A stretch of DNA of 64,000 bases from assembly GCF_018524365.1 (NCBI RefSeq), contig NZ_JAEKFT010000004.1:1-64000 (forward strand), written 5' to 3'. The translations under genes were made by a program, and so were the position numbers. Under the pieces are notes generated by a model. The model worked only from the letters and a program-made list of their open reading frames with translations. It made no database searches and was not told the DNA's origin. Each line of letters starts with the position of its first letter. Position 1 is the first letter of the stretch. Origin of the DNA: Denitromonas iodatirespirans. GTDB lineage: Bacteria; Pseudomonadota; Gammaproteobacteria; Burkholderiales; Rhodocyclaceae. Of this stretch, positions 26,757 to 39,309 are shown one piece after another.

Positions 26757-28292
26757 ATGAGTGACCAACTGATCATTTTCGACACCACCATGCGCGATGG
26801 TGAGCAAAGCCCCGGCGCCTCGATGACACGCGATGAAAAGCTGCGCATCGCCCGGCAGCTCGAGCGCATGCGGGTCGACGTGATCGAAGCCGGCTTCGCC
26901 GCCGCCTCCAACGGCGACTTCGAAGCCGTTCGTGCCGTCGCCGAGGTCATCAAGGAATCGACCGTCTGTTCGCTGGCGCGCGCCAACGAGAGCGACATTC
27001 GCCGTTCCGGCGAGGCCATCGCGCCGGCGGCCAGGGGGCGCATCCACACCTTCATCGCCACCAGCCCGATCCACATGGAGAAGAAGCTGCGCATGAGCGC
27101 CGACCAGGTGCTCGAACAGGCGGTCAAGGCCATCGGCTGGGCGCGCGAGTACACCGACGACATCGAGTTCTCCGCCGAAGACGCCGGGCGCTCGGAAATC
27201 GACTACCTGTGCCGGATCTTCGAAGCGGTCATCAATGCCGGCGCCACCACCATCAACGTGCCCGACACCGTCGGCTACAACGTGCCCGAGCAGTTCGCGG
27301 CGACCATCCGCACCCTGATCGAGCGCGTGCCCAATTCCGACAAGGTGGTTTGGTCGGTGCATTGCCACAACGACCTCGGCCTCGCCGTGGCCAACTCGCT
27401 GGCGGCGGTACGCGCTGGTGCACGCCAGATCGAATGCACCGTCAACGGCCTCGGCGAGCGGGCCGGCAACGCCTCGCTCGAAGAGGTGGTGATGGCCGTG
27501 CGCACCCGCCGCGACATCTACCAGTGCGACACGCATATCGACACCACCCAGATCGTGCCCGCCTCCAAGCTGGTGTCGGGCATCACCGGCTTCCCGGTGC
27601 AGCCGAACAAGGCCATCGTCGGCGCCAACGCCTTCTCGCACGAATCGGGCATCCACCAGGATGGCGTGCTCAAGCACCGCGAAACCTACGAGATCATGCG
27701 TGCCGAGGACGTGGGCTGGGGCGCCAACAAGCTGGTGCTGGGCAAGCACAGCGGCCGCAACGCCTTCCGCAGCCGCCTGATCGAACTGGGCGCGGCAATC
27801 GAGTCCGAAGCGCATCTCAACCACGCCTTTGCGCGCTTCAAGGAACTGGCCGACAAGAAACACGAGATCTTCGACGAAGACCTGCAGGCGCTGATCTCCG
27901 ACGAAGCCGTCACGCCGGAACTGGAGCATTACCGCCTGGTGGCCTCATGCTTCCATTCCGAGACCGGCGAAACCCCGGCCGCCCGCCTGACGCTGAACGT
28001 GGGCGAAGCCGAGGTCCAGGCCGAGGCCAACGGCTCCGGGCCGGTGGATGCCGCCTTCAAGGCCATCGAGACCGTCGCCAAGAGCGGCACCGAATTGCTG
28101 CTGTACTCGGTCAACGCCATCACCACCGGCACCGATGCGCAGGGCGAAGTGACCGTGCGCCTGTCACGCGATGGCAAGGTGGTCAATGGCCAGGGGGCAG
28201 ACACCGACATCATCGTCGCCTCGGCCAAGGCCTACCTCAATGCGCTGAACAAGCTGCACGGCAAGTTCGAAAAGCTCAACCCGCAGATCTGA
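26757..28292 (+). CDS. leuA: 2-isopropylmalate synthase
   Basis: 511 aa, the usual LeuA type 1 length. It condenses acetyl-CoA with 2-oxoisovalerate, the first leucine-specific step. The N-terminal TIM barrel begins [16 protein letters not shown] (metal-binding Asp in the TxRDG motif), and [18 protein letters not shown] gives the His ligands. The C-terminal regulatory domain (about 390-505) is the leucine allosteric site. It sits close to the ilv operon, as in related genomes. Confidence 0.95.
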   Translation: MSDQLIIFDTTMRDGEQSPGASMTRDEKLRIARQLERMRVDVIEAGFAAASNGDFEAVRAVAEVIKESTVCSLARANESDIRRSGEAIAPAARGRIHTFIATSPIHMEKKLRMSADQVLEQAVKAIGWAREYTDDIEFSAEDAGRSEIDYLCRIFEAVINAGATTINVPDTVGYNVPEQFAATIRTLIERVPNSDKVVWSVHCHNDLGLAVANSLAAVRAGARQIECTVNGLGERAGNASLEEVVMAVRTRRDIYQCDTHIDTTQIVPASKLVSGITGFPVQPNKAIVGANAFSHESGIHQDGVLKHRETYEIMRAEDVGWGANKLVLGKHSGRNAFRSRLIELGAAIESEAHLNHAFARFKELADKKHEIFDEDLQALISDEAVTPELEHYRLVASCFHSETGETPAARLTLNVGEAEVQAEANGSGPVDAAFKAIETVAKSGTELLLYSVNAITTGTDAQGEVTVRLSRDGKVVNGQGADTDIIVASAKAYLNALNKLHGKFEKLNPQI

Positions 28293-28301
28293 CGCCACAC
28301 C

Positions 28302-28328
28302 GATCGCCGCCGCATTCCGCGGCGGCGA

Positions 28329-28330
<2 letters not shown>
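28302..28330. terminator. Bidirectional hairpin between leuA and the DUF2069 gene
   Basis: A perfect 12-bp stem GATCGCCGCCGC (28302-28313), 5-nt loop and its complement (28319-28330), between convergent genes. It has no T-run, so terminator function is inferred from stem strength and place. Confidence 0.5.
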
Positions 28331-30553
<2,223 letters not shown>

Positions 30554-30566
<13 letters not shown>

Positions 30567-32083
30567 GGATCGTATTCGAACTGGAACAGCTCGACGCTGG
30601 AGGTTTGCATGTCGAGGCTGAGCAGCCGCCCCTGGGCGACATACAGGCGCTCAGCCTCGTGCACCAGCACGAAGCGGCGCGAACGATAGGCCCCGGCCGG
30701 CGCCAGAATCGCCTGATGCCGGCGCACCGCAGCCACCGGCGGCAGCACCAGTGCCGGCACCATTTCGCCCGGGCCGTCGCCGCCGCGAAAACCGATGCGC
30801 ACCGGGGTCGCCGCAGAACTGATGGTCTGCAGCCCCAGCTCCACCTGCGTCGGCGAATCCGAGCGCACCCAGCGCACCACGCAGATCGACCAGGCGCTGT
30901 CGGCGGCGCGCCGCACGGCCATCGCCATGCCGGCCGACAACGAGCCGGTATTTGCCGCCACGCTCATGATCGCGTAGCCGCCGGGGCTTTCATTGAGCAC
31001 GCGCCAGCGGACGATCTCGGCCGCCGCCTCGCCCGCATGCTTGAGCCGCCAGATACTGCGCAGGCCGACGCACACTTCGACGTCGTACTGGCAGCGCCGG
31101 CGCAACTGCTCGCGCCGCGGCGGCATCGCCCAACGCTCGCGCAGGCATCGCAGCAACTTCGAAATCTCGCCCGGCGGCAGCCCGGCCGGCAGCTCGGGCA
31201 GGTCGGCGCCGGGAATCACTTCGCCACCGGCATCCAGCGCCGCTTCCAGCCGCTCCAGATGCGTGGTGGCGCTGCGCGCCAATTCGGCCGCCGAGAAATA
31301 CAGCATGCCATCGACCGGCGGAGGCGCCCGCCGCACCATGGCGATCGGCCCGACATCCTGTGCCGGATCGATCCAGTAGTCCCAGGTTTCGATGTCGGTG
31401 CGCGGGTCGGGCGACAGCTCCGAGCGCCACGCACACTGTTCGAGATAGCGCACGGTCCAGTCCAGCTCGCGCGCCGTCAATGCTTCGGGCTGCGCCGCAG
31501 CCAGCGCCAGCAGCCGCTTGTAGGCGGCCTGCACCGTGCCTCGGGGAAGTTCGGCGGGCAAGGCGGGCGAGCCGGCATCCACCGTCGCGCCACCAAAAAT
31601 GCGATGCGCCTCCTGCCACAGGCCGGCCCGCGGCGTGGCGCCCTTCATGCCGGCCAACCACAGCACGTCGCCCAGCAGCATCAATGCCTGGGTGGCGAGC
31701 ACTTCGGGCCGCCGCCGCTGCGTGACCACGCCGGTCCCCGGATCGTTGAGCACCTTCACGTAGCCCCGGGCCAGGGTCAGGCAGATGGCTTCGAGGCGGC
31801 TGATGGCATTGAAGAGATTGGACGGCAGCGGCAAGGCGCGTTCGACCAGGCGCGGCACCAGCACCTCGCGCACATCGCGTATGCGCACGAAAAACAGCTC
31901 GACGCCGCGGTGCAGCTGCACCGGCGTCAGCGCCGAGCGCATCAGCTCGTCGAGCTTTTCGGACAGCTCGGGCAGGCTGTCGACGGGGTCGTCCGCCGGT
32001 TCGCCGGCCAACCAGGCAAGGACTGATGCTGCCGGTCCGGCATCCTGCATAAGAGGGTCTGACATGGGGTGCGGGCTCGCCAT
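30554..32083 (-). CDS. Conserved betaproteobacterial protein with a PilZ-like C-terminal region
   Basis: 509 aa, soluble, with no signal peptide or membrane segment. The N-terminal two thirds are helical and unrecognised. Residues about 355-440 carry RWRVLNESPGGYAI, then a hydrophobic stretch and ICVVRWVRSDSPTQVELGLQ, which resembles the NxSxGG...VRW...GL strand pattern of PilZ domains. A clear RxxxR c-di-GMP motif was not seen, so binding is uncertain. Homologues exist in related genomes as hypothetical proteins, sometimes called molecular chaperones. ATG 32065 is an alternative start. Confidence 0.7.
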
Positions 32084-32177
32084 TGATCCGGTCCAACAGC
32101 CATTCTAATGAAGAATCGGGCAATTCTGGCACAATGCCAGCCGCCCGGCTCGACCCGATCGCCAAAGAGGCGGGATA

Positions 32178-32948
32178 ATGGTCACTACTTTCCCATCGAC
32201 TGCCCCCAAAATGCAAACATCAACTCCGGATTTCCGCTCCGCCAAGGCCATCGCGCCCGCCGATCGCCTGATCATGGCGCTCGATGTCGCCGATGCCGCC
32301 ACCGCCCGCGATCTCGTCGAACGGCTGGAAGACAGTGTCAGCTTCTACAAGATCGGCCTCGAGCTGTTCATGACACACGGCTACTTCGACCTGCTCGACT
32401 GGCTGGTGGCGCGCAACAAGAAGGTCTTTGTCGATCTGAAATTCTTCGACGTGCCGGAAACCGTGCGCGCGGCGGTGCGTGCGCTGTCGGGCAGCGGCGC
32501 CACGCTGGCCACCATCCACGGCAACCAATCGATCATGGAAGCCGCGGTCAAGGACAAGGGCGAACTCAAGGTGCTCGCCGTCACCGCGCTGACCAGCCTC
32601 GACCAGGGCGACCTGGACGACCTCGGCTTCCAGTGCAAGGTCGAAGAACTGGTGCTGTCGCGCGCCCGCCGCGCGCTCGAGACCGGCATCGACGGCATCG
32701 TCTCCTCCGGCCTCGAAGCGCCGATGATCCGCCGCGAGCTGGGCGATCGCCTGCTGGTGGTCACGCCGGGCATCCGCCCGGTCGAGAACCGCCCGGTCGA
32801 CGATCAGAAACGCACCGTCGACGTGGCGCAGGCCTTCCGCAACGGCGCCGACTACATCGTCGTCGGTCGGCCGATCCGCCAAGCTGCCGATCCCTTGGCC
32901 GCAGCGCGCAGCATTCAGCAGACCATCGCCGAAGTGTTTCCCGGCTGA
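32178..32948 (+). CDS. pyrF: Orotidine 5'-phosphate decarboxylase
   Basis: 256 aa, last step of UMP synthesis. LIMALDVADAATARDLVERL opens the TIM barrel. The catalytic set is in FVDLKFFDVPETV (Asp-x-Lys-x-x-Asp), and VTPGIRP is the phosphate loop. ATG 32178 follows GAGGCGGG closely; the family core begins about 30 residues later, so ATG 32211 is also possible. It is transcribed separately from the following ribosomal operon, which has its own promoter. Confidence 0.92.
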   Translation: MVTTFPSTAPKMQTSTPDFRSAKAIAPADRLIMALDVADAATARDLVERLEDSVSFYKIGLELFMTHGYFDLLDWLVARNKKVFVDLKFFDVPETVRAAVRALSGSGATLATIHGNQSIMEAAVKDKGELKVLAVTALTSLDQGDLDDLGFQCKVEELVLSRARRALETGIDGIVSSGLEAPMIRRELGDRLLVVTPGIRPVENRPVDDQKRTVDVAQAFRNGADYIVVGRPIRQAADPLAAARSIQQTIAEVFPG

Positions 32949-32960
32949 ATCCCAAAGAGA

Positions 32961-32989
32961 TTGTTTTCCCTGAGGAAATCGCTTAAAAT
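32961..32989 (+). promoter_or_regulatory. Sigma-70 promoter of the rpsP operon
   Basis: TTGTTT (32961-32966), 17-nt spacer, TAAAAT (32984-32989), 41 nt before rpsP. This is one of the best promoter matches in the window. Confidence 0.7.
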
Positions 32990-33029
32990 CTCGCCCTTTT
33001 CTCGAATCATTAGTCAGGACGAACACAAC

Positions 33030-33272
33030 ATGGTGGTTATTCGCCTTGCCCGTAGCGGCGCCAAGAAGCGCCCGTTTTACAACATCGTTGCCGCCGACTC
33101 GCGCAATCGTCGTGACGGCCGCTTCATCGAGCGCGTCGGTTTCTACAACCCGATGGCGCCGGAAGCCGGTCTGGTGATCAACACCGAGCGCCTGGCCCAC
33201 TGGCAGCAGCACGGCGCCCAGCTGTCCCCGACGGTCGCCCGTCTGGTCAAGCAGGCCGCCAAAGCCGCCTGA
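33030..33272 (+). CDS. rpsP: 30S ribosomal protein S16
   Basis: 80 aa. [20 protein letters not shown] and [15 protein letters not shown] are the S16 signatures. It is part of the 30S body. First gene of the conserved rpsP-rimM-trmD-rplS operon. Confidence 0.97.
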   Translation: MVVIRLARSGAKKRPFYNIVAADSRNRRDGRFIERVGFYNPMAPEAGLVINTERLAHWQQHGAQLSPTVARLVKQAAKAA

Positions 33273-33295
33273 ACGGCTGCATCGGGAGCCGTCCG

Positions 33296-33802
33296 GTGAT
33301 CGTCATGGGGCGCATTGTCGCCCCTTTTGGCGTCCAGGGCTGGGTCAAGATCCATCCTTTCGGGGACGATCCGCTGTCATGGAAGTCGATGCCGCAATGG
33401 TGGCTCTCGCCTGACGACACGGCAGAGCCCGCGGCCTGGAAAGCCTTCAAGCTGACCGGTTGCCGGGCCCACGGCAAGGGCTGGATCGCCGCCTTCGACG
33501 GCGTGACGGACCGGACCGCCGCCGAAGCGCTCACCCGGCAGTTCATCGCCGCGCCGCGCGAGGCGATGCCCGACACCGGGGCCGACGAGTACTACTGGGG
33601 CGATCTGATCGGCCTCAGGGTGGAGAACGAAGCAGGCGAGGCGCTGGGCACGGTCACTTCCCTGCTCTCCGCCGGCGCCCATGACGTCCTTCAGGTCACC
33701 GATGGTGACGACGAGCATCTGATTCCCTTCGTCGCCGCCTATGTGCTGGATGTCGACGTCGCCGCAGGATGCATCCGCGTCGTGTGGCAGAAGGATTGGT
33801 AG
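33296..33802 (+). CDS. rimM: 16S rRNA processing protein RimM
   Basis: 168 aa from GTG 33296. The N-terminal RimM domain begins [16 protein letters not shown], and the PRC-barrel domain contains [22 protein letters not shown] and [17 protein letters not shown]. It assists maturation of the 30S head and binds S19. It sits between rpsP and trmD, with 4 nt to trmD. Confidence 0.95.
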   Translation: MIVMGRIVAPFGVQGWVKIHPFGDDPLSWKSMPQWWLSPDDTAEPAAWKAFKLTGCRAHGKGWIAAFDGVTDRTAAEALTRQFIAAPREAMPDTGADEYYWGDLIGLRVENEAGEALGTVTSLLSAGAHDVLQVTDGDDEHLIPFVAAYVLDVDVAAGCIRVVWQKDW

Positions 33803-33806
33803 ACGG

Positions 33807-34595
33807 GTGCGTCGCTACGATGTCGTCACGCTGTTCCCGGAGATGTTTTCCGCGCTGACCGGCAGTGGCATCAGCCGACGCGCCCAGGAACGCGGCCTGT
33901 ATCGGCTGCAGTGCTGGAACCCGCGCGATTTCGCGCATGATGTGCATCGCACGGTGGACGACCGGCCCTATGGCGGCGGACCCGGCATGGTGATGCAGGC
34001 ACCGCCGCTGGAAGCGGCCATTGCCGCCGCCGGCGAGGCGCAGCGCGAGGCGCTTGGCGTGGCCGGACGCGTGATCTACCTGTCGCCCCAGGGGCGGCCG
34101 CTGGACCACGACATGGTGATGTCACTGGCGCAGGCACCGGCGATGACGCTGTTGTGCGGGCGCTACGAAGGGGTCGATCAACGGCTGATCGACCGTTGTG
34201 TGGATGAAGAAATTTCGCTGGGCGACTTCGTGTTGTCTGGCGGCGAACTGCCGGCGATGGTGCTGCTCGATGCCATCATCCGCCAGTTGCCCGGGGCGCT
34301 GAACGATGCGGACTCGGCGGTCGAAGACTCCTTTGTCGACGGCTTGCTCGACTGCCCGCACTACACCCGCCCCGAGGTGGACGCCCACGGCCAGGCCGTG
34401 CCGCCCGTGCTGCTCTCCGGCAACCATGCCGAGATCCGGCGCTGGCGCCTGAAGATGGCGCTGGGGCGCACCTGGCAGCGGCGCCCGGAATTGCTGGCTC
34501 AGCGCAGGCTGAGCCGTGAAGAGATGAAACTGCTTGACGCGTTCAGGCAGGATCATGAGGCGGCCTCGCCGACACCGTCGGACGGAGCCGAATGA
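33807..34595 (+). CDS. trmD: tRNA (guanine37-N1)-methyltransferase
   Basis: 262 aa from GTG 33807 ([14 protein letters not shown]). SPOUT-class knot enzyme: [27 protein letters not shown] and [20 protein letters not shown] are the S-adenosylmethionine knot and substrate motifs. It methylates G37 of tRNAs for Leu, Pro and Arg to prevent frameshifting. The start is 4 nt after the rimM stop; an in-frame ATG at 33741 would overlap rimM by 62 nt and is rejected. Confidence 0.96.
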   Translation: MRRYDVVTLFPEMFSALTGSGISRRAQERGLYRLQCWNPRDFAHDVHRTVDDRPYGGGPGMVMQAPPLEAAIAAAGEAQREALGVAGRVIYLSPQGRPLDHDMVMSLAQAPAMTLLCGRYEGVDQRLIDRCVDEEISLGDFVLSGGELPAMVLLDAIIRQLPGALNDADSAVEDSFVDGLLDCPHYTRPEVDAHGQAVPPVLLSGNHAEIRRWRLKMALGRTWQRRPELLAQRRLSREEMKLLDAFRQDHEAASPTPSDGAE

Positions 34596-34674
34596 AGAAA
34601 CGCATGCATCAGGTGGCGACCTGCTCTGCCTGCAAGGCCAACGGCCATCGCGAACTGACCAAGGAGTCACGCAC

Positions 34675-35046
34675 ATGAATCTGATTGAACAACTCGAGCA
34701 GGAAGAAATTGCTCGTCTGACCGAAAACAAGACCATCCCCGAGTTCGCCCCGGGCGACACCGTGGTGGTCCAGGTGAAGGTCAAGGAAGGTAACCGTGAG
34801 CGTCTTCAGGCATACGAAGGCGTGGTTATCGCCAAACGCAACCGTGGTCTCAACTCCAACTTCATCGTGCGCAAGATCTCGTCCGGTGAAGGCGTTGAGC
34901 GCACCTTCCAGACCTACTCCCCGCTGGTGGCCAGCATCGAGGTGAAGCGCCGTGGTGACGTGCGCCGCGCCAAGCTGTACTACCTGCGCGGCCGTACCGG
35001 CAAGTCGGCACGGATCAAGGAAAAGCTCACGCGCAAGCAAGGCTGA
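34675..35046 (+). CDS. rplS: 50S ribosomal protein L19
   Basis: 123 aa. [15 protein letters not shown] start, [20 protein letters not shown] and [24 protein letters not shown] are L19 signatures. L19 lies at the 30S-50S interface. AAGGAG lies upstream of the ATG at 34675. A strong terminator follows the gene. Confidence 0.97.
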   Translation: MNLIEQLEQEEIARLTENKTIPEFAPGDTVVVQVKVKEGNRERLQAYEGVVIAKRNRGLNSNFIVRKISSGEGVERTFQTYSPLVASIEVKRRGDVRRAKLYYLRGRTGKSARIKEKLTRKQG

Positions 35047-35065
35047 TCCTGGCAGGCTGGAAAGA

Positions 35066-35094
35066 AAACGGGACCTTCGCGGTCCCGTTTTTTT
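35066..35094 (+). terminator. Rho-independent terminator of the rpsP-rplS operon
   Basis: AAACGGGACC (35066-35075), loop TTCGC, GGTCCCGTTT (35081-35090), continuing into TTTT. Textbook form. Confidence 0.9.
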
Positions 35095-35122
35095 ATGCCA
35101 GGCTCCTCGCAGCGCAACCGCG

Positions 35123-36196
35123 TCAGCGCCGCTCCACCGCATACAGCATGCCGGCCGCGGCGATCAGGAACATCACGCTGGGCGCCAACGCGGCCACCGG
35201 CGCGGGCCAGGCGTTGATCACGCCGAGGTTGGAGAACAGGCCGTTGAGCAGGTGGAAGGCCACCCCCAGCATGATGCCGGCGAACACCTTGACGCTGACC
35301 CCGCCCATGCGGTCATGGGTGTAGGCGAAAGGCAGCGCAAGCGCCATCATCACCAGCACCGCAAAGGGGTAGACGATCTTTTTCCACAAGGCGATGGCGT
35401 AGCGGTCGGTCTTCTGGTTGTTCTCGGTCAGGTGGCGCAGATAGGTCACCAGCGTGGACACCGACATGCGCTCCGGCGTCACCATCAACACGCTGAGCAC
35501 GTCGGGAGTCAGTTCCGACTGCCACTCCATCGCATCGAAACGGGCCACGCGGGTGCGATCTTCTTCGAAAATCGTCTGGGCGATATCGGTCAGGTGCCAG
35601 CCGCCGTTCTCGTCATACACGCCGGATCTGGCATCGCTGATGGTCCGCAGCACGAGCTGATCGTCGAACTCATAGATGCGCACGCCCTCCAGCGTACGCT
35701 CCGGCGTCAGCACCTGCACATTGATGAAACGCCGCCCGTCGCGCACCCACAGGCCGGAGCGCAGCTCGTTGGCGACCGTCGACCCGGTCGCCGTCAGGCG
35801 CCACTGCTGCGCCGCCTTCTCGGCCGGCGGCGCCACATACTCGCCGAAGACGAAGGTCAGCACCACGAACAAACCGCCGATCAAGGTCAACTCGCGCAGC
35901 AGCCGGCGGGTGGACAGGCCGGAGGCGCGCATCACGGTGATTTCGGAATGCCGCGCCAGGGTGGTCAACGCGTAGAGGGAGCCGATCAACACCGCGATCG
36001 GCATCAGCTCATACACCCGCCCCGGCAGGATCAGCGCGACATAGATCAACGCATGGTGGACCTGATAGCCGTCCTTGCCGATCTCGTCGAGTTCGTTGAT
36101 GAAGTCGAAGAAGGCGAACAGCCCGAGAAAGGCCAGCAGCACCATGAAGGTGGCACCGATGATTTCACGTGCCAGATAGCGTCGCAGAATGCGCAT
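35123..36196 (-). CDS. lptG: LPS export ABC transporter permease LptG
   Basis: 357 aa. Three N-terminal helices, a periplasmic beta-jellyroll domain (about 135-265) and three C-terminal helices, as in LptF/LptG. RYLAREIIGATFMVLLAFLGLF and the cytoplasmic loop TVMRASGLSTRRLL are typical. With LptF and LptB it extracts LPS from the inner membrane and feeds it to the periplasmic bridge. Its ATG shares a base with the lptF stop. Confidence 0.93.
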   Translation of the reverse strand: MRILRRYLAREIIGATFMVLLAFLGLFAFFDFINELDEIGKDGYQVHHALIYVALILPGRVYELMPIAVLIGSLYALTTLARHSEITVMRASGLSTRRLLRELTLIGGLFVVLTFVFGEYVAPPAEKAAQQWRLTATGSTVANELRSGLWVRDGRRFINVQVLTPERTLEGVRIYEFDDQLVLRTISDARSGVYDENGGWHLTDIAQTIFEEDRTRVARFDAMEWQSELTPDVLSVLMVTPERMSVSTLVTYLRHLTENNQKTDRYAIALWKKIVYPFAVLVMMALALPFAYTHDRMGGVSVKVFAGIMLGVAFHLLNGLFSNLGVINAWPAPVAALAPSVMFLIAAAGMLYAVERR

Positions 36197-37275
36197 CAGG
36201 CCCGCCTCCGCCAGATCGAGTACACCGACAGGCGCCGGTAGAACAAGGCCGCCAGCACCGTCACCATGACCACATGCGGCGCCAGCGCGCCGACCACGAA
36301 GCCGACCTTGCCTTGCGAGATCCAGGCCTGACTCACGCTGATCGCGTTGCTGTAGATCAGATAGGTGAGGATGGCGATGATGAGGTTATTGGTGCGCCCG
36401 GCACGCGGATTGACGAAAGACAGCGGAATCGCCAACAAAGCCAGGATCAGCGCCGCCACCGGCAGGCCGATGCGTGAGGCCAGTTCGCCCAGGTTGGCGC
36501 GGTTCGGCTCGTCGATCAGGGTCTTGAGCGGCAACATGCGCGTCTTGACCGGCAGGTCGGCCGCCGCCTGCGCGGCCATCTGCAAGGTGTAGCGTTCGAA
36601 GTGCATGATGCGGTAGTCGGGCGTGCCGGGCGTGCCGTCGTAGCGCCGCCCGCGCTCGAGCACCACGAAGCGCTCGCCGTTCTGGCCGGTACGCAGGTAG
36701 CCCTCCTCGGCCACCATCACGCCGAGCTTGCCGTCCTGCACCGAACTGACGAACACATTGCGCACCCGCCCGTCCTCACCGGCCCCGACCTCGACGAAGA
36801 ACACCCGTCGCGCCCCGGCCGACTCGCGGAACACCCCGGGCGCCACACGCGCGGCATCGTCCTGGTTGTTCAAGCGTTCCTTGTATTCCACGCTCTTGAA
36901 CTGCGCCCACGGCGCCAGCACCAGCGTCACCCCAGCGATCACCAGCGACACCGGCACGGCGAAGCGCAGCACCGGACTGATCCAGCGCGTCAGCGGCACG
37001 CCGGCGGCGAACCACACCACCATTTCGGAATCGCGGTAGCTGCGCGACAGGCTCATCAGGATGGCGATGAACACCGTCAGCGACAGCACGATCGGCAGTT
37101 GCGCCAGCGCGCCGAAGCCGATCAGCGCCAGCACGGCATCCGAGGGCACACGGCCGCCGGCCGCCTGACCGAGCAGGCGGATCAGCACCGTGGTCACCAA
37201 AATGGCGAACAAGGCAACGAACACCGCCATGGCGGTGTTGGCGAATTCACGCTGGGCGGCGCGCAGAAAGATCAT
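36196..37275 (-). CDS. lptF: LPS export ABC transporter permease LptF
   Basis: 359 aa from ATG 37275 (MIFLRAAQREFANTAM). Same six-helix/jellyroll layout as LptG; SEMVVWFAAGVPLTRW is the coupling helix, and NPRAGRTNNLIIAILTYLIY is the conserved C-terminal helix region. First gene of lptFG, divergent from pepA, a conserved arrangement in proteobacteria. Confidence 0.93.
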   Translation of the reverse strand: MIFLRAAQREFANTAMAVFVALFAILVTTVLIRLLGQAAGGRVPSDAVLALIGFGALAQLPIVLSLTVFIAILMSLSRSYRDSEMVVWFAAGVPLTRWISPVLRFAVPVSLVIAGVTLVLAPWAQFKSVEYKERLNNQDDAARVAPGVFRESAGARRVFFVEVGAGEDGRVRNVFVSSVQDGKLGVMVAEEGYLRTGQNGERFVVLERGRRYDGTPGTPDYRIMHFERYTLQMAAQAAADLPVKTRMLPLKTLIDEPNRANLGELASRIGLPVAALILALLAIPLSFVNPRAGRTNNLIIAILTYLIYSNAISVSQAWISQGKVGFVVGALAPHVVMVTVLAALFYRRLSVYSIWRRRA

Positions 37276-37308
37276 CGCGCTAATGACAGTTGAATGATCG
37301 GGGGCATT

Positions 37309-37337
37309 TTGACGGCGTATTGCGGACGGGCCATAAT
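37309..37337 (+). promoter_or_regulatory. Sigma-70 promoter of pepA
   Basis: TTGACG (37309-37314), 17-nt spacer, CATAAT (37332-37337), about 40 nt before the GTG start. Divergent lptF starts only 34 nt away on the other strand, so its promoter must overlap this region. Confidence 0.65.
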
Positions 37338-37378
37338 CGTTGCCACCCTGACCGAGACGTCGTCTTAAAGGAATAGCC

Positions 37379-38872
37379 GTGGAATTTACCATAAAGACCG
37401 GATCCCCTGAGAAACTCAAACGCGCCTGCATCGTAGTCGGCGCCTATGCCGAGGGGCGTCTGACGCCGTCGGCCGAGGCCGTCGATCACGCCAGCGGCGG
37501 CGCGCTCGGCGCGCTGCTCAAGCGCGGCGATCTGGACGACAAGGCCGGCGCCACCCTGACCCTCCCCCTGCTGCCGGGGGTCGAGGCCGATCGGGTCGTG
37601 GTGGTCAGCCTCGGCGCGGTGGACGAACTCAACGACAAGGCCTACCGCGACGCCTTGAGCGCCGCCGGCAAGGCGCTGGCCGGCCTGCGCGGCAAGGACG
37701 CCAGCGTGAGCCTGGCCGAAGTCGAGGTGCCCAATCGCGACCTGGCATGGCGCCTGCGGCAGGCGGCCCGGCTGGTGGCGGCGGCCGGCTACCGTTTCGA
37801 TGCCCCGAAGAAGTCGGCCGACGACAACGGCAAGCGCGGCATCAAGAAGATCCAGTTCCTGATCCCGGGCAAGAGCACCAAAACCCTCACCACCGCCGTC
37901 GACCAAGGCCTGGCGATTGCCGAGGGCATGGCACTGGCCCGCAACCTGGGCAACCTGCCGCCCAACGTCTGCTCGCCGACCTACCTGGCCGACACCGCCA
38001 AGAAGCTGGGCAAGGAATACAAGCTCAAGGTCACGGTGCTCGAAAAGGCCGAGATGAGCAAGCTGGGCATGGGCGCCCTGCTCGCCGTGGCCCAGGGTGC
38101 CGAGCAGCCACCCAAGTTCATCATCATGGAACACGCCGGCGGCAAGGCAGGCGATGCGCCGATCGTGCTGGTCGGCAAGGGCATCACCTTCGACACCGGC
38201 GGCATTTCGCTCAAGCCGGCCGCCGAAATGGACGAGATGAAGTACGACATGTGCGGTGCCGCCAGCGTGTTCGGCACGCTCAAGGCCGCCGCGCAGCTCA
38301 ACCTGCCGATCAACGTGGTCGGCATCGTCCCGAGCACCGAGAACATGCCCGGCGGCAACGCCACGCGGCCGGGTGACGTGGTCACCTCCATGTCCGGCCA
38401 GACCATCGAAATCCTCAACACCGACGCCGAAGGCCGCCTGATCCTGTGCGATGCGCTGACCTACGCCGAGCGCTTCAAACCCGCCTGCGTGATCGACATC
38501 GCCACCCTCACCGGCGCTTGCGTGGTGGCCCTGGGCAAGATCCCCAGCGGTCTGCTGACGACCGACGACGCCCTCGCCCGCGAGCTGACCGAGCTTGGTC
38601 AGAGCAGCGGCGACCGCGTGTGGCAACTGCCGCTGTGGGACGACTACCAGGAGCTGCTCAAGAGCAACTTCGCCGACATGGCCAACATCGGCGGGCGCTA
38701 CGGCGGCACCATCACCGCCGCGGCCTTCCTGGCGCGCTTCACCAAGGCCTATCCGTGGGCGCACCTGGACATCGCCGGCACCGCCTGGATCTCGGGCGAG
38801 GCCAAGGGCGCCACCGGCCGCCCGGTGCCGCTGCTCACCGAGTTCCTGATCGCCCGGGCCGGGCTGGCCTGA
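37379..38872 (+). CDS. pepA: Leucyl aminopeptidase (M17)
   Basis: 497 aa from GTG 37379 after AAAGGAAT. C-terminal catalytic domain: VGKGITFDTGGISLKP supplies the Lys and Asp metal ligands, NTDAEGRLILCDAL is the M17 signature, and MCGAASVFGT lies between. The N-terminal domain (about 1-165) is the divergent macro-like regulatory domain. It removes N-terminal residues from peptides using two metals and can also bind DNA in some bacteria. holC follows within 8 nt. Confidence 0.95.
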   Translation: MEFTIKTGSPEKLKRACIVVGAYAEGRLTPSAEAVDHASGGALGALLKRGDLDDKAGATLTLPLLPGVEADRVVVVSLGAVDELNDKAYRDALSAAGKALAGLRGKDASVSLAEVEVPNRDLAWRLRQAARLVAAAGYRFDAPKKSADDNGKRGIKKIQFLIPGKSTKTLTTAVDQGLAIAEGMALARNLGNLPPNVCSPTYLADTAKKLGKEYKLKVTVLEKAEMSKLGMGALLAVAQGAEQPPKFIIMEHAGGKAGDAPIVLVGKGITFDTGGISLKPAAEMDEMKYDMCGAASVFGTLKAAAQLNLPINVVGIVPSTENMPGGNATRPGDVVTSMSGQTIEILNTDAEGRLILCDALTYAERFKPACVIDIATLTGACVVALGKIPSGLLTTDDALARELTELGQSSGDRVWQLPLWDDYQELLKSNFADMANIGGRYGGTITAAAFLARFTKAYPWAHLDIAGTAWISGEAKGATGRPVPLLTEFLIARAGLA

Positions 38873-38879
38873 GACCCGC

Positions 38880-39308
38880 GTGACGGACATCCACTTCTAC
38901 CACAACGCCGACGACCTGCTCGGCGTCACCTGCCACCTCGCCGTCCGCGCCTTCCGCTCGGGCCGCAAGGTGGCGGTGCTGCTGCCGGACGCGGCCGTGG
39001 TGCGGCAGCTCGATCAGTTGTTGTGGACCCGTCCGCCGATGGACTTTCTGCCGCATGCCCTGTTCGGCTCGCCGCTGGCGGCCGAGTCGCCGATCACGCT
39101 CGGCGACATGCCGCCCGACGGCGGCTGGCCGCATGACGACGTGCTGATCAACCTGGCCGCCGACGTGCCGCCCGGGTTCGAGCGCTTCAAGATGCTGGTC
39201 GAAGTGGTCGGCACCGACGAAGCGCACAAGATGCCGGCGCGCGACCGCTGGCGCCACTATGCCGGCCAGGGCCTGAGCCCGACCGCGCACAACACGGCGA
39301 GCCGCTGA
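38880..39308 (+). CDS. holC: DNA polymerase III chi subunit
   Basis: 142 aa from GTG 38880. IHFYHNADDLLGVTCHLAVRAF and RVHNN-like WTRPPMDFLPHALFGSP match the chi fold, which links the clamp loader to SSB. Its place between pepA and valS is the conserved one in proteobacteria. Confidence 0.9.
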   Translation: MTDIHFYHNADDLLGVTCHLAVRAFRSGRKVAVLLPDAAVVRQLDQLLWTRPPMDFLPHALFGSPLAAESPITLGDMPPDGGWPHDDVLINLAADVPPGFERFKMLVEVVGTDEAHKMPARDRWRHYAGQGLSPTAHNTASR

Positions 39309-39309
39309 C

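Noticed and set aside
32126-32142. Sigma-54-like TGGCAC before pyrF
   Set aside because: The required downstream TTGC element is missing at the right spacing; it is part of a short CTGGC/GCCAG palindrome.
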